Part shown: piece after piece, positions 8,135-16,225 of the stretch
Numbering within the stretch: the first letter of the stretch is position 1
Layout: every line of letters starts with the position of its first letter
Assembly: GCA_945861255.1 (NCBI GenBank)
Contig: CAMAUG010000005.1
Coordinates: 1 to 28,641 of the forward strand
DNA length: 28,641 bases
DNA from: Candidatus Sulfopaludibacter sp. SbA3
GTDB lineage: Bacteria > Acidobacteriota > Terriglobia > Bryobacterales > Bryobacteraceae
Direction of reading: 5' to 3'
Position numbers and translations under genes: made by a program
The notes under the pieces: generated by a model
Databases searched by the model: none
What the model saw: only the letters and a program-made list of their open reading frames with translations
Told to the model about the DNA's origin: nothing

Positions 8135-9016
8135 TCACTCAATACGGAATAGGCCGCGCGCTTCGGCTTTCTGGCCGCCGATCTTGTCTTCGGTCATCAC
8201 CACCAGCCTGTAAACACCTTTGGGAACGTTCGGGTCCAGGTTCAGGTTCACCGCGCCTGGGACATACCTCTGCGGGTAGAACGATTCGCTGGAATCGGAC
8301 GCAGCGGAGGGTTGAGCGAATACCTGTTCTCCCGATTCGCGCAGCACTGCCAGGCCGTACTCCACCGAGTAGCGGTTCTTCTCGCCGAACTTGTAGCCGG
8401 TGATATCGAAGCGCGCCCATAGCGTCTCGCCGGGACGGTAGACGGCGGGATCGAGCGGCGCACCGTCCTCTCCGGCCGCGAGAAAACGGAGGTTGCGGGG
8501 AACCAGTGTTTCGCTTGGCTCCACCGCGTGCCCCTTCACCTGGAATTCAAGCTGCGTTCGCAACTCTTCGCCGGCCACCTCATCCTTCACCGTGACCAGG
8601 ATCTTGTATAAGCCGCCCATTGCATAGGCCGGCACGGCGAAGTTGTGCAGAAACTTGGGGAGCCAATTCTTATCCTGGTCGAAGACCTGTTGGGCGACGC
8701 GTCCCGTGGTGTCGCGCACCAATGGGACGCCCACCGGATCAGTGACGCGGATCTGCCAGGAGAGCGACGCCGAGCGCTGATCGTCATTGCCGGTGGCCAG
8801 ATTGAATCCCATCACCCGGCAACTGAAGAAGACGGTCTCTCCGGGCAGGAATACGTGCGTCGAGGCGAGCAGCGGGCCGTCTTCGAACTGATGGACCGCC
8901 AGCCGCTCCACGGCCAGCGCGGCGTGTACCGGCCCGGAGAGGACCGCCGCCGCGGCTACCAGAGTGAGAATCGCGCCGGAGGGGCTGCGGCGTCCACGCC
9001 GGATGCCTTCACCCAC
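8135..9016 (-). CDS. Secreted protein with two beta-sandwich-like repeats
   Basis: About 293 residues from the GTG at 9016. The frame is open to an ATG at 9166, but that would put 50 low-complexity residues before the signal peptide. The N-terminus has a basic region and hydrophobic core ending GPVHA, a likely signal-peptidase site. The mature part holds two related beta-rich units. Each contains an FLPGETVFFSCRVMGFNL / YRPGETLWARFDITGYKFG pattern and ends in a GGLYKILVTVKDEVAGEE / KGVYRLVVMTEDKIGGQKAE pattern. The two units are therefore internal repeats, probably immunoglobulin-like. There are no catalytic residues. The upstream lipoprotein gene on the same strand ends at 9187, so the two may be co-transcribed. 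Function unknown. Confidence 0.68.
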   Translation of the reverse strand: MGEGIRRGRRSPSGAILTLVAAAAVLSGPVHAALAVERLAVHQFEDGPLLASTHVFLPGETVFFSCRVMGFNLATGNDDQRSASLSWQIRVTDPVGVPLVRDTTGRVAQQVFDQDKNWLPKFLHNFAVPAYAMGGLYKILVTVKDEVAGEELRTQLEFQVKGHAVEPSETLVPRNLRFLAAGEDGAPLDPAVYRPGETLWARFDITGYKFGEKNRYSVEYGLAVLRESGEQVFAQPSAASDSSESFYPQRYVPGAVNLNLDPNVPKGVYRLVVMTEDKIGGQKAEARGLFRIE

Positions 9017-9186
9017 GCGAGTGCACGGCGCGGCATTCCCGCAGGGGCGCCGGCCGCTGGCACGCAGGTCGCCGGCCGGGTTCGATCCATCGCGGGGCGT
9101 CAACGTTCGCCCGGCACCGGGGAAGGAACGGAATCCGTTTCCATGTGTAATGGAATCTCCACCCATACAAATTTCTCAGCTCCGGT

Positions 9187-9651
9187 TTACCCTCCATCGG
9201 TGAGACGCAGCCGGTAGGACGTTAAGGGTACATCGAAAACCAGATTGCCCTGGCGCGTTTCGGACCCTTGCAGGTTGCGCAGTAGGCCGAACCAATTTTC
9301 GACACCCGGCGCTTCTTCGATCTCACGATATTCCTTGCCGCCCGGACCTTCCAGCGTCGCGAATGGGAGAGAAACTTCGCGGCTGCCTCCGTTGTTGGCG
9401 GAAAGCGTAATCACCAGAAACCGGTTCTTCGGCGTCCGGAGGTTGAACGATTCGCCCATTTGCGCGCGCCATGCGGCCTGCACCACGTTATAGTTCATGG
9501 CGCCCGCCGTGACCTTCTCGCCCATCTTGAAATTGATCTGCACCGAGTTCTGGCGCTGGCACGCGGCGAGCGCGATCGCCGCCAACAGCATCGCCGCTAC
9601 TCCGGCGGTCCGCCCGGGCGATAATGATTCCAACGGAGCGAAAGTTCGCAT
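9187..9651 (-). CDS. DUF4352-like lipoprotein
   Basis: A 154-residue protein with a type II signal: hydrophobic core MLLAAIALAAC with the lipid-attachment Cys at residue 31. The mature part matches the DUF4352 beta-sandwich pattern: MGEKVTAGAMNYNVVQA, then RFLVITLSANNGG, then a C-terminal TRQGNLVFDVPLTSYRLRL strand pair. It should be anchored in a membrane facing the periplasm. Start choice: ATG at 9651, with in-frame ATGs at 9657 and 9666. Its start codon overlaps that of the divergent methyltransferase gene (both use the CATG at 9649-9652). Confidence 0.7.
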   Translation of the reverse strand: MRTFAPLESLSPGRTAGVAAMLLAAIALAACQRQNSVQINFKMGEKVTAGAMNYNVVQAAWRAQMGESFNLRTPKNRFLVITLSANNGGSREVSLPFATLEGPGGKEYREIEEAPGVENWFGLLRNLQGSETRQGNLVFDVPLTSYRLRLTDGG

Positions 9652-10411
9652 GTTCATCCAGCGCATGGTAATCCAACCAATCCAACCCACGTTAATCCAA
9701 CAATGTAACGATATTCGAGGGCGAAGGCAAATCGCGCGCGCTCCCGCGCTGCTTCTGGCGTGCGTGCTGCTCACCAGCGCGCTACCGCTGGGCGCTTTCC
9801 AATCCACGCATCCCGTCACGGGCCGGCGCTTCGCCAACGTGATGGGCATGGGCGGCGCGGACTGGCTGGTGCGGGGGGAACGGGAGACCGAGGAAAACGT
9901 GGAAGGCGCGCTGGACGCCATCGGCATTCAACCCGCGTCCACGGTAGCCGAGATCGGCGCGGGCGTCGGCTACGTGGCGCTGAAGATGTCCAAGCGCGTG
10001 GGCCCCAGCGGCACGGTCTTCGCCAATGACATCCAGCAGGCGATGCTGACCCGGCTGCAAGAGACCACCGCGCGCCTGGGTATCCGCAATGTGACCGCTG
10101 TGTTGGGCGAGCCTGACGATCCTAAGTTGCCTGCCGGGCGCATGGATCTCATCATCCTGGTGGACGTCTATCACGAATTCTCGCAACCGCAAAAAATGCT
10201 GCGGGGGATTCGCTCGGCGCTGAAGCCCGACGGACGCCTGGTGCTGCTCGAATACCGCAAGGAAGATCCCGCCGTGCCCATCCTGGCGGATCACAAAATG
10301 AGCGTCGCCGAAGTGAAAGCGGAATTGGAACCCGAAGGTTTTCGATTGGCGCAAACAATTGAATCGCTGCCGCGCCAGCACATCCTGATTTTCAGGAAGG
10401 CGGTAAACTGA
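9650..10411 (+). CDS. Exported class I SAM-dependent methyltransferase
   Basis: A 253-residue protein with a hydrophobic export signal (about residues 28-47, APALLLACVLLTSALPLGAF) followed by a complete Rossmann methyltransferase. Motif I is VAEIGAGVGYVALKMSKRVG, the acidic loop is VFANDIQQAML, motif IV is MDLIILVDVYHEF, and the post-motif region is IRSALKPDGRLVLLEYRKED. The fold is the ubiE/PCMT-like 'methyltransferase_31' sort. Export of a SAM-dependent enzyme is odd because SAM is cytoplasmic; the segment may instead be an uncleaved anchor. The cyclophilin gene begins 2 bp after its stop, so the two are co-transcribed. Confidence 0.8.
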   Translation: MFIQRMVIQPIQPTLIQQCNDIRGRRQIARAPALLLACVLLTSALPLGAFQSTHPVTGRRFANVMGMGGADWLVRGERETEENVEGALDAIGIQPASTVAEIGAGVGYVALKMSKRVGPSGTVFANDIQQAMLTRLQETTARLGIRNVTAVLGEPDDPKLPAGRMDLIILVDVYHEFSQPQKMLRGIRSALKPDGRLVLLEYRKEDPAVPILADHKMSVAEVKAELEPEGFRLAQTIESLPRQHILIFRKAVN

Positions 10412-10413
10412 GC

Positions 10414-11034
10414 GTGCGCGCCGCCCGCTATCTGGCGTTTGCCCTCTTCATTGCAATTCTGCCGGCGGCCTGCGGCAAGAAGCCGCAAAAAGTGGCGGTG
10501 CCAGAAGTGTTCCGCGTGCGGCTGGAGACCACCGCGGGCGATATCGTCGTCGAAGCCAATCGCTCCTGGGCGCCGCGCGGGGTGGACCGCTTCCACGAAC
10601 TGGTCCGCATGGGCTACTTCACCGAAGGCCGCTTCTTCCGCGTGGTGGCCGGCTTCATCGCGCAATTCGGCGTGCATCGCGATTACGACATCCACGCCAA
10701 GTGGCGCGAGTACTTCATTCTGGACGACCCTGCCCGGGAACACAACGTGCGCGGCACGCTGGCGTTCGCGCAATCCGGCCCCAACACGCGCGCAACCGAA
10801 ATCTTCATCAACCTGGGCGATAACAGCAAGCTGCTCGACGACCAAAGCTTCGTCCCGTTCGCCAAAGTGGTGGAGGGGATGGACGCGGTGGACAAGATCT
10901 ACTCCGGCTACGGCGAGATGCGGCCGGAGGGCAAGGAAATCGACGTGGGACGCGTGGAGAATTCAACCAACGCTTATCTTGTGCCGCGGTTTCCGAAGAT
11001 GGATTACATCAAGCGGGCGCGGGTGGCGGAGTAA
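10414..11034 (+). CDS. Peptidyl-prolyl cis-trans isomerase, cyclophilin type, exported
   Basis: A 206-residue protein that catalyses proline isomerisation during protein folding outside the cytoplasm. It starts at a GTG (10414), has a signal core ending LPAACGKK (a probable lipoprotein site, Cys20, though Pro at -3 is unusual), then a cyclophilin domain. Key blocks are FRVRLETTAGDIVVEA, APRGVDRFHELVRMGYF, the active-site strand GRFFRVVAGFIAQFGVH (Arg and Phe conserved; the usual QGG is QFG), RGTLAFAQSGPNTRATEIFI and FVPFAKVVEGMDAVDKI. It follows the methyltransferase directly. Confidence 0.92.
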   Translation: MRAARYLAFALFIAILPAACGKKPQKVAVPEVFRVRLETTAGDIVVEANRSWAPRGVDRFHELVRMGYFTEGRFFRVVAGFIAQFGVHRDYDIHAKWREYFILDDPAREHNVRGTLAFAQSGPNTRATEIFINLGDNSKLLDDQSFVPFAKVVEGMDAVDKIYSGYGEMRPEGKEIDVGRVENSTNAYLVPRFPKMDYIKRARVAE

Positions 11035-11083
11035 TCAGCCGGCCACTCGTTCAGCGGTATTGCCGTCCTCCCCGAGGAGTGTT

Positions 11084-11380
11084 TCACGCGATGCGCCAGT
11101 AGGTTTCTATACGCGCTGGCTCGGCCAGCAGCGCTTGCGACGCTGCGCGAAAAGCCTGGATATGGCTGGACGCCTGATGTCGCTCCAGGTGTTCCTTCGA
11201 TGTCCAATTTTCATAGAACGCGAATTGCCCGGGCTGTCCGGTATGCTCGTGCAGATCGTACTGCACGCAGCCGTCTTCCTTGCGCGTGAGTTCGATCAGC
11301 GCGAGCAGCGCCGCGCGCAGGTCGCTTTCTTTGCCTGGTTTAGCCTGGAGCCACGCGAACACTGTGAACAAATCAGCCAT
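11084..11380 (-). CDS. Antibiotic biosynthesis monooxygenase (ABM) domain protein
   Basis: A 98-residue single-domain protein of the dimeric alpha+beta ABM/YgiN type: FTVFAWLQAKPGKESDLRAALL, TRKEDGCVQYDLHEH, QFAFYENWTSKEHLERHQAS. Such small enzymes oxidise quinol-like aromatics or act in haem and polyketide chemistry; the substrate here is unknown. The start is the ATG at 11380 (MADLF); the frame is open to 11437, but that would run over the promoter region of the divergent gene. It is convergent with the cyclophilin gene. Confidence 0.87.
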   Translation of the reverse strand: MADLFTVFAWLQAKPGKESDLRAALLALIELTRKEDGCVQYDLHEHTGQPGQFAFYENWTSKEHLERHQASSHIQAFRAASQALLAEPARIETYWRIA

Positions 11381-11395
11381 GGGATCGATGATCGC

Positions 11396-11410
11396 ACAGG
11401 CACATCCTGT
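11396..11410. promoter_or_regulatory. Inverted repeat between divergent genes
   Basis: A perfect 5-5-5 inverted repeat, ACAGG-CACAT-CCTGT, lies in the 42-bp gap between the ABM gene and the small secreted protein gene. A second small palindrome (GATCGATGATC) lies at 11383-11393. Its position fits an operator controlling either gene, but no regulator gene is adjacent. Confidence 0.3.
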
Positions 11411-11422
11411 ATGCTGGTGCTC

Positions 11423-11632
11423 ATGAAGCGTTATCAATCGATGTTACTGGCCGCCGCTCTGGCGGTTTTCCCGCTGGCGGCGCAATCTTCGAAAGACGCC
11501 AAGAAGAGTACCGAAAAACAAGCCGCTGCGGACACCAAAAAATCCGGCGGCGACAAGTCCGCGACGCGCGAAAAGATCAAAGCCAGCTCCGGCGATGAAG
11601 CCGGTACCGCGAAGGGTACGGTCAAGAAATAG
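11423..11632 (+). CDS. Small Lys-rich secreted protein
   Basis: A 69-residue product: signal peptide MKRYQSMLLAAALAVFPLAA with probable cleavage after AAQ, then about 45 residues dominated by Lys, Ser, Ala, Asp and Gly with no predicted fold. The mature part is highly basic and probably disordered. An in-frame ATG at 11411 gives four more residues. No homologous family is recognised. The coding call rests on the textbook signal peptide and on its fit between its neighbours. Confidence 0.6.
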   Translation: MKRYQSMLLAAALAVFPLAAQSSKDAKKSTEKQAAADTKKSGGDKSATREKIKASSGDEAGTAKGTVKK

Positions 11633-11643
11633 AGGCGACGCCG

Positions 11644-13323
11644 TTACCGCAGGCGGCTCCACGGTGAGCGCAATTGAATTTCGCGCTCGGCCAGCAGCAG
11701 CGCCGGATGGAAGTACGGGTCGGCGATTTCCAAAACGTCGCTCCACAAATTGGTGAACATAGCGAACTCCTCGGGGCGCACTGTGGGGTTGCGCGATTGG
11801 GATTCCTCGTGCGTCAACACCGCGCCAGCTTCCAGCACTACTCGATAGCCCAGCTTGCGCGCGCGCAGACACAGGTCCGTATCGTTGTAGTTGACAGGGA
11901 AACGCGGATCGAAACCGCCGAGCTCATCCCACACGGAGCGCCGGATGGCCAGGCAGGCGCCCGTCACGGCAGTCACTTCGCGCGTCATTCGCAGCCAGGG
12001 CCACAGCCGGGACTCTTGCAGGAACCGGCCGATGTGCGTTGGCCCCAGGTGGCCGCCCACGACCACGCCGGCGTGCTGAATCTTCCCCGAAGGATAGAGC
12101 AGCAGCGCGCCCACCGCGCCCACGTCCCCTTGCGCGGCTTGCGCCACCATCCTATCCAGCCAGTCCGGCGCGGCCGGGAATACGTCGTCGTTCATAAATA
12201 CGATCACCTGCGCAGTAGCCGCGCGCGCGCCTTCGCCGTTCATGAATCCGAAGTGGAACGCGCCCTGGTAGGAAATCACGCGCGCGCCGTATTCCGTGGC
12301 CGCTCGGGATACCGGACCATCCGTGCGGTTTTCATGCGCCAACACGATGACTTCATCGCCATTGTCAAGCGTGGGCTTGAGCGCGGTAAGACACCGGCGC
12401 AGGAGCCGCGGCGAGCGGGAGCAGATGACGATCGACGCAGCCTCGCGCGTTCCCTTCGGGCGCCGGTCACCGGCCGCGGGCGTGTCCGGTAAGGTTTGCG
12501 ATGACGCGTGCCACAAGACACGCGGCACACGCACCACACGCCCCGGCTTTCGAGCCATCGAGCGCGCTAATTCATGCACGGATAATGCCCTGTCGGAATC
12601 CGTGAGCGCCGCTGCACGCACCAGGAAGCAATCCCCGAAATACAAAGTCCGAGATAGCAACGCGGGCGAGTACTCCGGCGTGAAACGCGGCGTGTGGCGC
12701 GTGCCATCGGGATCGATATGATCCCAATCGCCATACACCAGGTTGGTGCCCGCATCCGCGGCGGCCACCCACGCCTCAATAGTTCCCGGTTCCAGCAACG
12801 CGCTGCTGGAGAGAAACGCAATAAACTCGCCGCGGCACTGGCGGATAATCTGGCTTGGGATCACCTGTGTGCAGGTGTGGACTTCCAGGGAAGGGTACGT
12901 TAGCGAGCGCGCCGCAGCCTGGGCATCCACTTCGACGCTTGCTCCGCCGACAACCACGACACTCACCAGCGGCAAGGGCGAAACTGACGGTTCGCGTTCC
13001 TCAAGCTTCTCGATCATGTCCATCAGCCTGGCTTCTTCCACCCAACGCGCATACGCCAGGGGCTCGCTGGCGGCCAAAAGACGCGCAAATGGCACGACTC
13101 GCTGCAACCAAGGGGGCGCTTCGAGCAGGCGGTTTCCCAGCCACCGGAGGAAGCGGAAGACGACGCTCTGCTCCACCCTCATCAGCCGGTGAGAAAGCTG
13201 CGCCGCGTGACGGGTCAGGCTCCGGAGCTGTCGGCGCAGGTCTTCGTTTTCAGCCGTGGATGCGGCGTTTTGCCGCCCAGGTTCAGCAGCGCGCGCGGCC
13301 GACGTGGATAGGTTTGAATCCAT
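11644..13323 (-). CDS. Family 2 glycosyltransferase with two GT-A modules
   Basis: A 559-residue cytoplasmic protein that should transfer sugars onto a surface polysaccharide or glycan. After an N-terminal helical region with a coiled-coil-like stretch (ENEDLRRQLRSLTRHAAQLS) come two GT-A-like modules. The first (about 120-295) is degenerate: PLVSVVVVGG, then GEFIAFLSSSALLEPGTIEA with no DxD. The second (about 315-520) is complete: ASIVICSRSPRLLRRCLTAL, VIVFMNDDVFPAAPDWLDRM with the acidic NDD, and the late NYNDTDLCLRARKLGYRVV plus LTHEES motifs. The start is the ATG at 13323, 5 bp after the stop of the upstream glycosyltransferase; an upstream in-frame ATG at 13371 has its GGAAGG too close to work. 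Confidence 0.88.
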   Translation of the reverse strand: MDSNLSTSAARAAEPGRQNAASTAENEDLRRQLRSLTRHAAQLSHRLMRVEQSVVFRFLRWLGNRLLEAPPWLQRVVPFARLLAASEPLAYARWVEEARLMDMIEKLEEREPSVSPLPLVSVVVVGGASVEVDAQAAARSLTYPSLEVHTCTQVIPSQIIRQCRGEFIAFLSSSALLEPGTIEAWVAAADAGTNLVYGDWDHIDPDGTRHTPRFTPEYSPALLSRTLYFGDCFLVRAAALTDSDRALSVHELARSMARKPGRVVRVPRVLWHASSQTLPDTPAAGDRRPKGTREAASIVICSRSPRLLRRCLTALKPTLDNGDEVIVLAHENRTDGPVSRAATEYGARVISYQGAFHFGFMNGEGARAATAQVIVFMNDDVFPAAPDWLDRMVAQAAQGDVGAVGALLLYPSGKIQHAGVVVGGHLGPTHIGRFLQESRLWPWLRMTREVTAVTGACLAIRRSVWDELGGFDPRFPVNYNDTDLCLRARKLGYRVVLEAGAVLTHEESQSRNPTVRPEEFAMFTNLWSDVLEIADPYFHPALLLAEREIQLRSPWSRLR

Positions 13324-13328
13324 CTCAG

Positions 13329-14258
13329 TCAAGCAGGGGTTTGCGGGCGCCGTTGCCGTCCGCGCCTCCATCCTTCCACGAAGAAGGCATCCCGCATCGA
13401 AATGTAGTACCGGTGCAAACTCTCAGGCCGCCACGTCAGAGCATAGCGCATCCGCCACCAGACCGCGTCCATGCGCAAACTAAAAGGCGTGCGGCGGCAA
13501 ATCGCGTCCCACTCCTGGGGGCCCGGATACTTATCCTCAAATATCACGGCACTCCGGCCCAGCATGCGCATCGAGTTCGCATAATCGGCGAGCTTGACCT
13601 CATGCTCATGCTGGTGGCGCGTCACGGCCTCCGGCAAATGATAACTGCGCATCCCGGCGCGGCGCAGACGATGCCCCAGTTCGAAGTCGTCCATGGCATC
13701 GAAGAGGATGTCTTCATCGAAGAGCCCCACCCGGTTGATAAATTCGCGCTTGGCGGAGGAGTTGCCAACGTAGAAGAACCAGCCTGCATCGTCCTGGCCA
13801 AGGCGCACACCAAACAGGCGGCCGCTCTCTTCCAGCCATTGGACCAGAGGCCCTTGCGTCTGCTCCCGGACGAACTTGCCCGGCCCAACAGCCACGGCCT
13901 CCATTTCCGGATGCTGCTGATGAAATTGGAGGTGAGCGCCGGTGAAGTTGGATTCGGGCGTGAAGTCGCCTGCCAAGAACACGAGAATCCGCCCGCGCGA
14001 GGCTTGAATCGCGGCATTGAGTACACGCGCACGGTGGTGCAGGTCGCAGTCTTGCTGGAGATACGTAACGGCGACGGCTGGGTTGCGCACAGCCTCGCGC
14101 GCCACTATGTCTTTCCACGCTCCTTCGCGGGAATCCGCCACAATTACTTCATAGGAGCTGGCCGGCAGATCCTGCTGTAGTAGAGATGCCACCACTTGGT
14201 GAATATCTGGATAATCCAACGTGGCAATGAGGACGCTCAATTCGGGGCGGTCGGGCAT
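13329..14258 (-). CDS. Family 2 glycosyltransferase
   Basis: A 309-residue single GT-A protein. It begins with the nucleotide-binding strand ELSVLIATLDYPDIHQVVASLL, continues ASSYEVIVADS and NAAIQASRGRILVFLAGDFTPE, and has the acidic AMDDFELGHRLRRAG motif (about residues 188-202), which probably holds the catalytic base. In place of the usual DxD is a GDF at 97-99, so metal binding is uncertain. The C-terminus is helical and basic without a membrane segment. It pairs with the downstream double-module glycosyltransferase, suggesting successive steps on one glycan. Confidence 0.85.
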   Translation of the reverse strand: MPDRPELSVLIATLDYPDIHQVVASLLQQDLPASSYEVIVADSREGAWKDIVAREAVRNPAVAVTYLQQDCDLHHRARVLNAAIQASRGRILVFLAGDFTPESNFTGAHLQFHQQHPEMEAVAVGPGKFVREQTQGPLVQWLEESGRLFGVRLGQDDAGWFFYVGNSSAKREFINRVGLFDEDILFDAMDDFELGHRLRRAGMRSYHLPEAVTRHQHEHEVKLADYANSMRMLGRSAVIFEDKYPGPQEWDAICRRTPFSLRMDAVWWRMRYALTWRPESLHRYYISMRDAFFVEGWRRGRQRRPQTPA

Positions 14259-14302
14259 TTCATCATTGTCGCCCGAATCGGGGGCGCCGGTGTTCGCCGC
14301 CA

Positions 14303-14629
14303 CTATTTTTCCGGTGCGCCGGCATCCACCCATTGAACGATCAAGTCGATGTCGTGCTGGTGCAGCGCGCCGTCGTCGCCGAACAATCCGTAATGGCGCT
14401 CCGCTACTCCGGGCGGCATGGTCTTCCGCGTGACCACAGCTTTGATCCGCGGGGCCCATGGCCGCGTGCTCTCGTAGGTGGTTAAGGACATGGGCCCCAC
14501 CTGCCCGGGGCTATGGCAAGCAACGCACGCACGCTGCAGAATGGGCTGAACGTCCCGATCGTAGGTGGCGCCAACGGCGCCCAAAGCGGCGATTAAGGCA
14601 ATGACGGGCAGTAGAAATCGCGCTCCCAT
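14303..14629 (-). CDS. Small exported cytochrome c
   Basis: A 108-residue protein with a signal peptide (MGARFLLPVIALIAALGAVGA) and one c-type haem site, CVACH, in the context DVQPILQRACVACHSPGQVGPMSLTTYESTRPWA. A Met that could be the second haem ligand lies in RKTMPPG. This module usually forms the N-terminal part of longer acidobacterial and planctomycete proteins (MPPW-type, followed by more domains), but here the frame ends with VQWVDAGAPEK. It may be a stand-alone electron carrier or a trimmed module. GGGAG lies just before the ATG at 14629. It lies 44 bp upstream of the glycosyltransferase and about 115 bp downstream of the dioxygenase genes. Confidence 0.83.
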   Translation of the reverse strand: MGARFLLPVIALIAALGAVGATYDRDVQPILQRACVACHSPGQVGPMSLTTYESTRPWAPRIKAVVTRKTMPPGVAERHYGLFGDDGALHQHDIDLIVQWVDAGAPEK

Positions 14630-14744
14630 ATACTCTCCCGGCGAACGAATGGGACGGCGGTCCCCCTTGGCTGAGGACCGCCGCCGGCGGAAGAGGCCAA
14701 TCATCCCGCCCAATAGGCGCTGCGTTCGCGTCCTACTCCCAAAC

Positions 14745-15740
14745 CTAAAAGACCACCGGATAAGGTGTCAGTTCGCCGACGGCATGGCGATGCGGCAGCG
14801 TGCCGTCGTTGTTTTCCCACACCAACACCATGGACCGCTTCGGCGCATAACCCCGGTGCCGGATGTCGGCCGGCAGTGCCGCCACGTCGCCCGCCTTCAT
14901 CACCAATTTGCAGGCTGGCATTCCGGTGATCTTGTCCTCAATGTCCCAGATGATCTCGTCGGACAGCTGCACCAGCCATTCCACACGGTCGTTGCCGTGG
15001 ATGATCGGCAGGACATACTCTTCCGTGGTGGCGCACAGCAGACTGTCCTGTACTACCGACACCACCGACGGATTCCAGGTGGTATCGGAGCGCGACATGT
15101 GCGCAAACAAATTCACCGCGCGCACCTGATCCTCAAAACCCGGTTCTGGATGCAGCTCGGGCTGGTCCTGAGGGACGTCCGCAAACGAGCGGTTGACTTC
15201 AAGCCCGTCGGAACCCGCGCGTATTTTCAGATCCCCCGGTAGGCCCACCATGCGCTTCGCCGCCGAGCGTTCGCGGTCGACGGCTTTCAGGTTATCGCCG
15301 TGCTTCCGCCCATAGGGGGTCCCGGTTTCCCCGGGCGCGGCGAAGGGATCGAACTCCTGGTTGGTCCAATCCGCCAGCATGGAGTCGAACACGCGCCTCA
15401 GATCTTTTGACGCGAACGTCTCCACGTATTCCTTGTGCGCGCTACGGTAAGCGGCGTTGTGCAGGCCGATGAACATTTCGACAGTCCCGTAGCGATTGAT
15501 GGTCCCGAATATGGCGTCGAAGCTGACCGTGCCGTAGAAGAACCCCCAGGCGACGTCGCGCGCCAGGGCTCGCAGAAATGTTTCGATGGGCACGATGTGC
15601 CGGTTGCCGGGGTACAGAATCTGCGCGAAGTATTCATCGCGCTCGAACCTGAACTGTCCGATCTGGAAATTCTGGTAGCCCTGCTTATTCCGAAGTTGGG
15701 GCGGCACAACCGTACTCACGTTGAAGTTCTCCCGGATCAT
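14745..15740 (-). CDS. hapD: Hydroquinone 1,2-dioxygenase large subunit (HapD/PnpD type)
   Basis: A 331-residue cupin-type subunit of a non-haem Fe(II) dioxygenase that opens hydroquinone to 4-hydroxymuconic semialdehyde in 4-hydroxyacetophenone or p-nitrophenol breakdown. The iron site is fully visible: H248-G-N250-D-R-V-E254 and H295 (ADIRHRGYAP). This His/Asn/Glu/His set and its spacing (0, +2, +6, +47) match what I recall of the PnpCD crystal structure (His256, Asn258, Glu262, His303). The start is the ATG at 15740, which overlaps the stop of the small-subunit gene as ATGA, so the two are translationally coupled. The usual downstream pathway genes (semialdehyde dehydrogenase, maleylacetate reductase) are not in view. 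Confidence 0.77.
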   Translation of the reverse strand: MIRENFNVSTVVPPQLRNKQGYQNFQIGQFRFERDEYFAQILYPGNRHIVPIETFLRALARDVAWGFFYGTVSFDAIFGTINRYGTVEMFIGLHNAAYRSAHKEYVETFASKDLRRVFDSMLADWTNQEFDPFAAPGETGTPYGRKHGDNLKAVDRERSAAKRMVGLPGDLKIRAGSDGLEVNRSFADVPQDQPELHPEPGFEDQVRAVNLFAHMSRSDTTWNPSVVSVVQDSLLCATTEEYVLPIIHGNDRVEWLVQLSDEIIWDIEDKITGMPACKLVMKAGDVAALPADIRHRGYAPKRSMVLVWENNDGTLPHRHAVGELTPYPVVF

Positions 15741-16225
15741 CGCAATTGGCAGATTTGCGCCCATTTTTCCACCGTGCAGTCGCCTTGCATGCTCTGTAAT
15801 AACACCACCCCAGGTGCGGCACCGCGGAACTGATAGGCCGCCCCCTTGGGCAGCAGAGCCAGATGGCCTCTGCGAATCTTCATCCAACCCATCTTCTTGC
15901 CCTTGGGTTCGCCGGCCAGCTTCACCGCGCCTTCCTTACCCAAAGGAACCGCCGGCTTATCCGGCTGGATCAAGTGAACCTCCACTTCGCCATCCATTAT
16001 GAGTGCGGCCTCATCGTGGTCAGCGGCGTACCATGGCGATTCCCCTTCCGATCGAACGGCTTCCAGAACGTATTTGAGATTCTTTCCCACGGCGACTCTT
16101 TCGTAAGGCTTGGATTGGGAGACAACTTCAAACACGTTGGAGAACGCATAGTGCTTGGGATTGACGCTGATGGATTGTACGCCGCCCTTCGTGTATTTCC
16201 ACAACGATCCGAATACGGTTTCCAC
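15737..16225 (-). CDS. hapC: Hydroquinone 1,2-dioxygenase small subunit (HapC/PnpC type)
   Basis: A 162-residue cupin protein that pairs with the large subunit encoded immediately downstream. Cupin features are LKYVLEAVRSEGESPWYAADHDEAALIMDGEVEVHL and a second strand pair GWMKIRRGHLALLPKGAAYQF. It has few metal-ligand candidates, as expected for the non-catalytic structural subunit. The length fits the ~17-18 kDa known for HapC. The start is the GTG at 16225 (METVFGSLWK), preceded by GGAAAGGG six bases upstream; the frame is open to 16261 but has no ribosome-binding site there. The pair call depends on the large subunit's iron motif. Confidence 0.74.
   Translation of the reverse strand: METVFGSLWKYTKGGVQSISVNPKHYAFSNVFEVVSQSKPYERVAVGKNLKYVLEAVRSEGESPWYAADHDEAALIMDGEVEVHLIQPDKPAVPLGKEGAVKLAGEPKGKKMGWMKIRRGHLALLPKGAAYQFRGAAPGVVLLQSMQGDCTVEKWAQICQLR

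Noticed and set aside
12855..14180. Long plus-strand open frame (441 codons) opposite the glycosyltransferases
   Set aside because: Antisense of two clear GT2 genes; its translation is rich in Arg/Pro/His without any recognisable domain.
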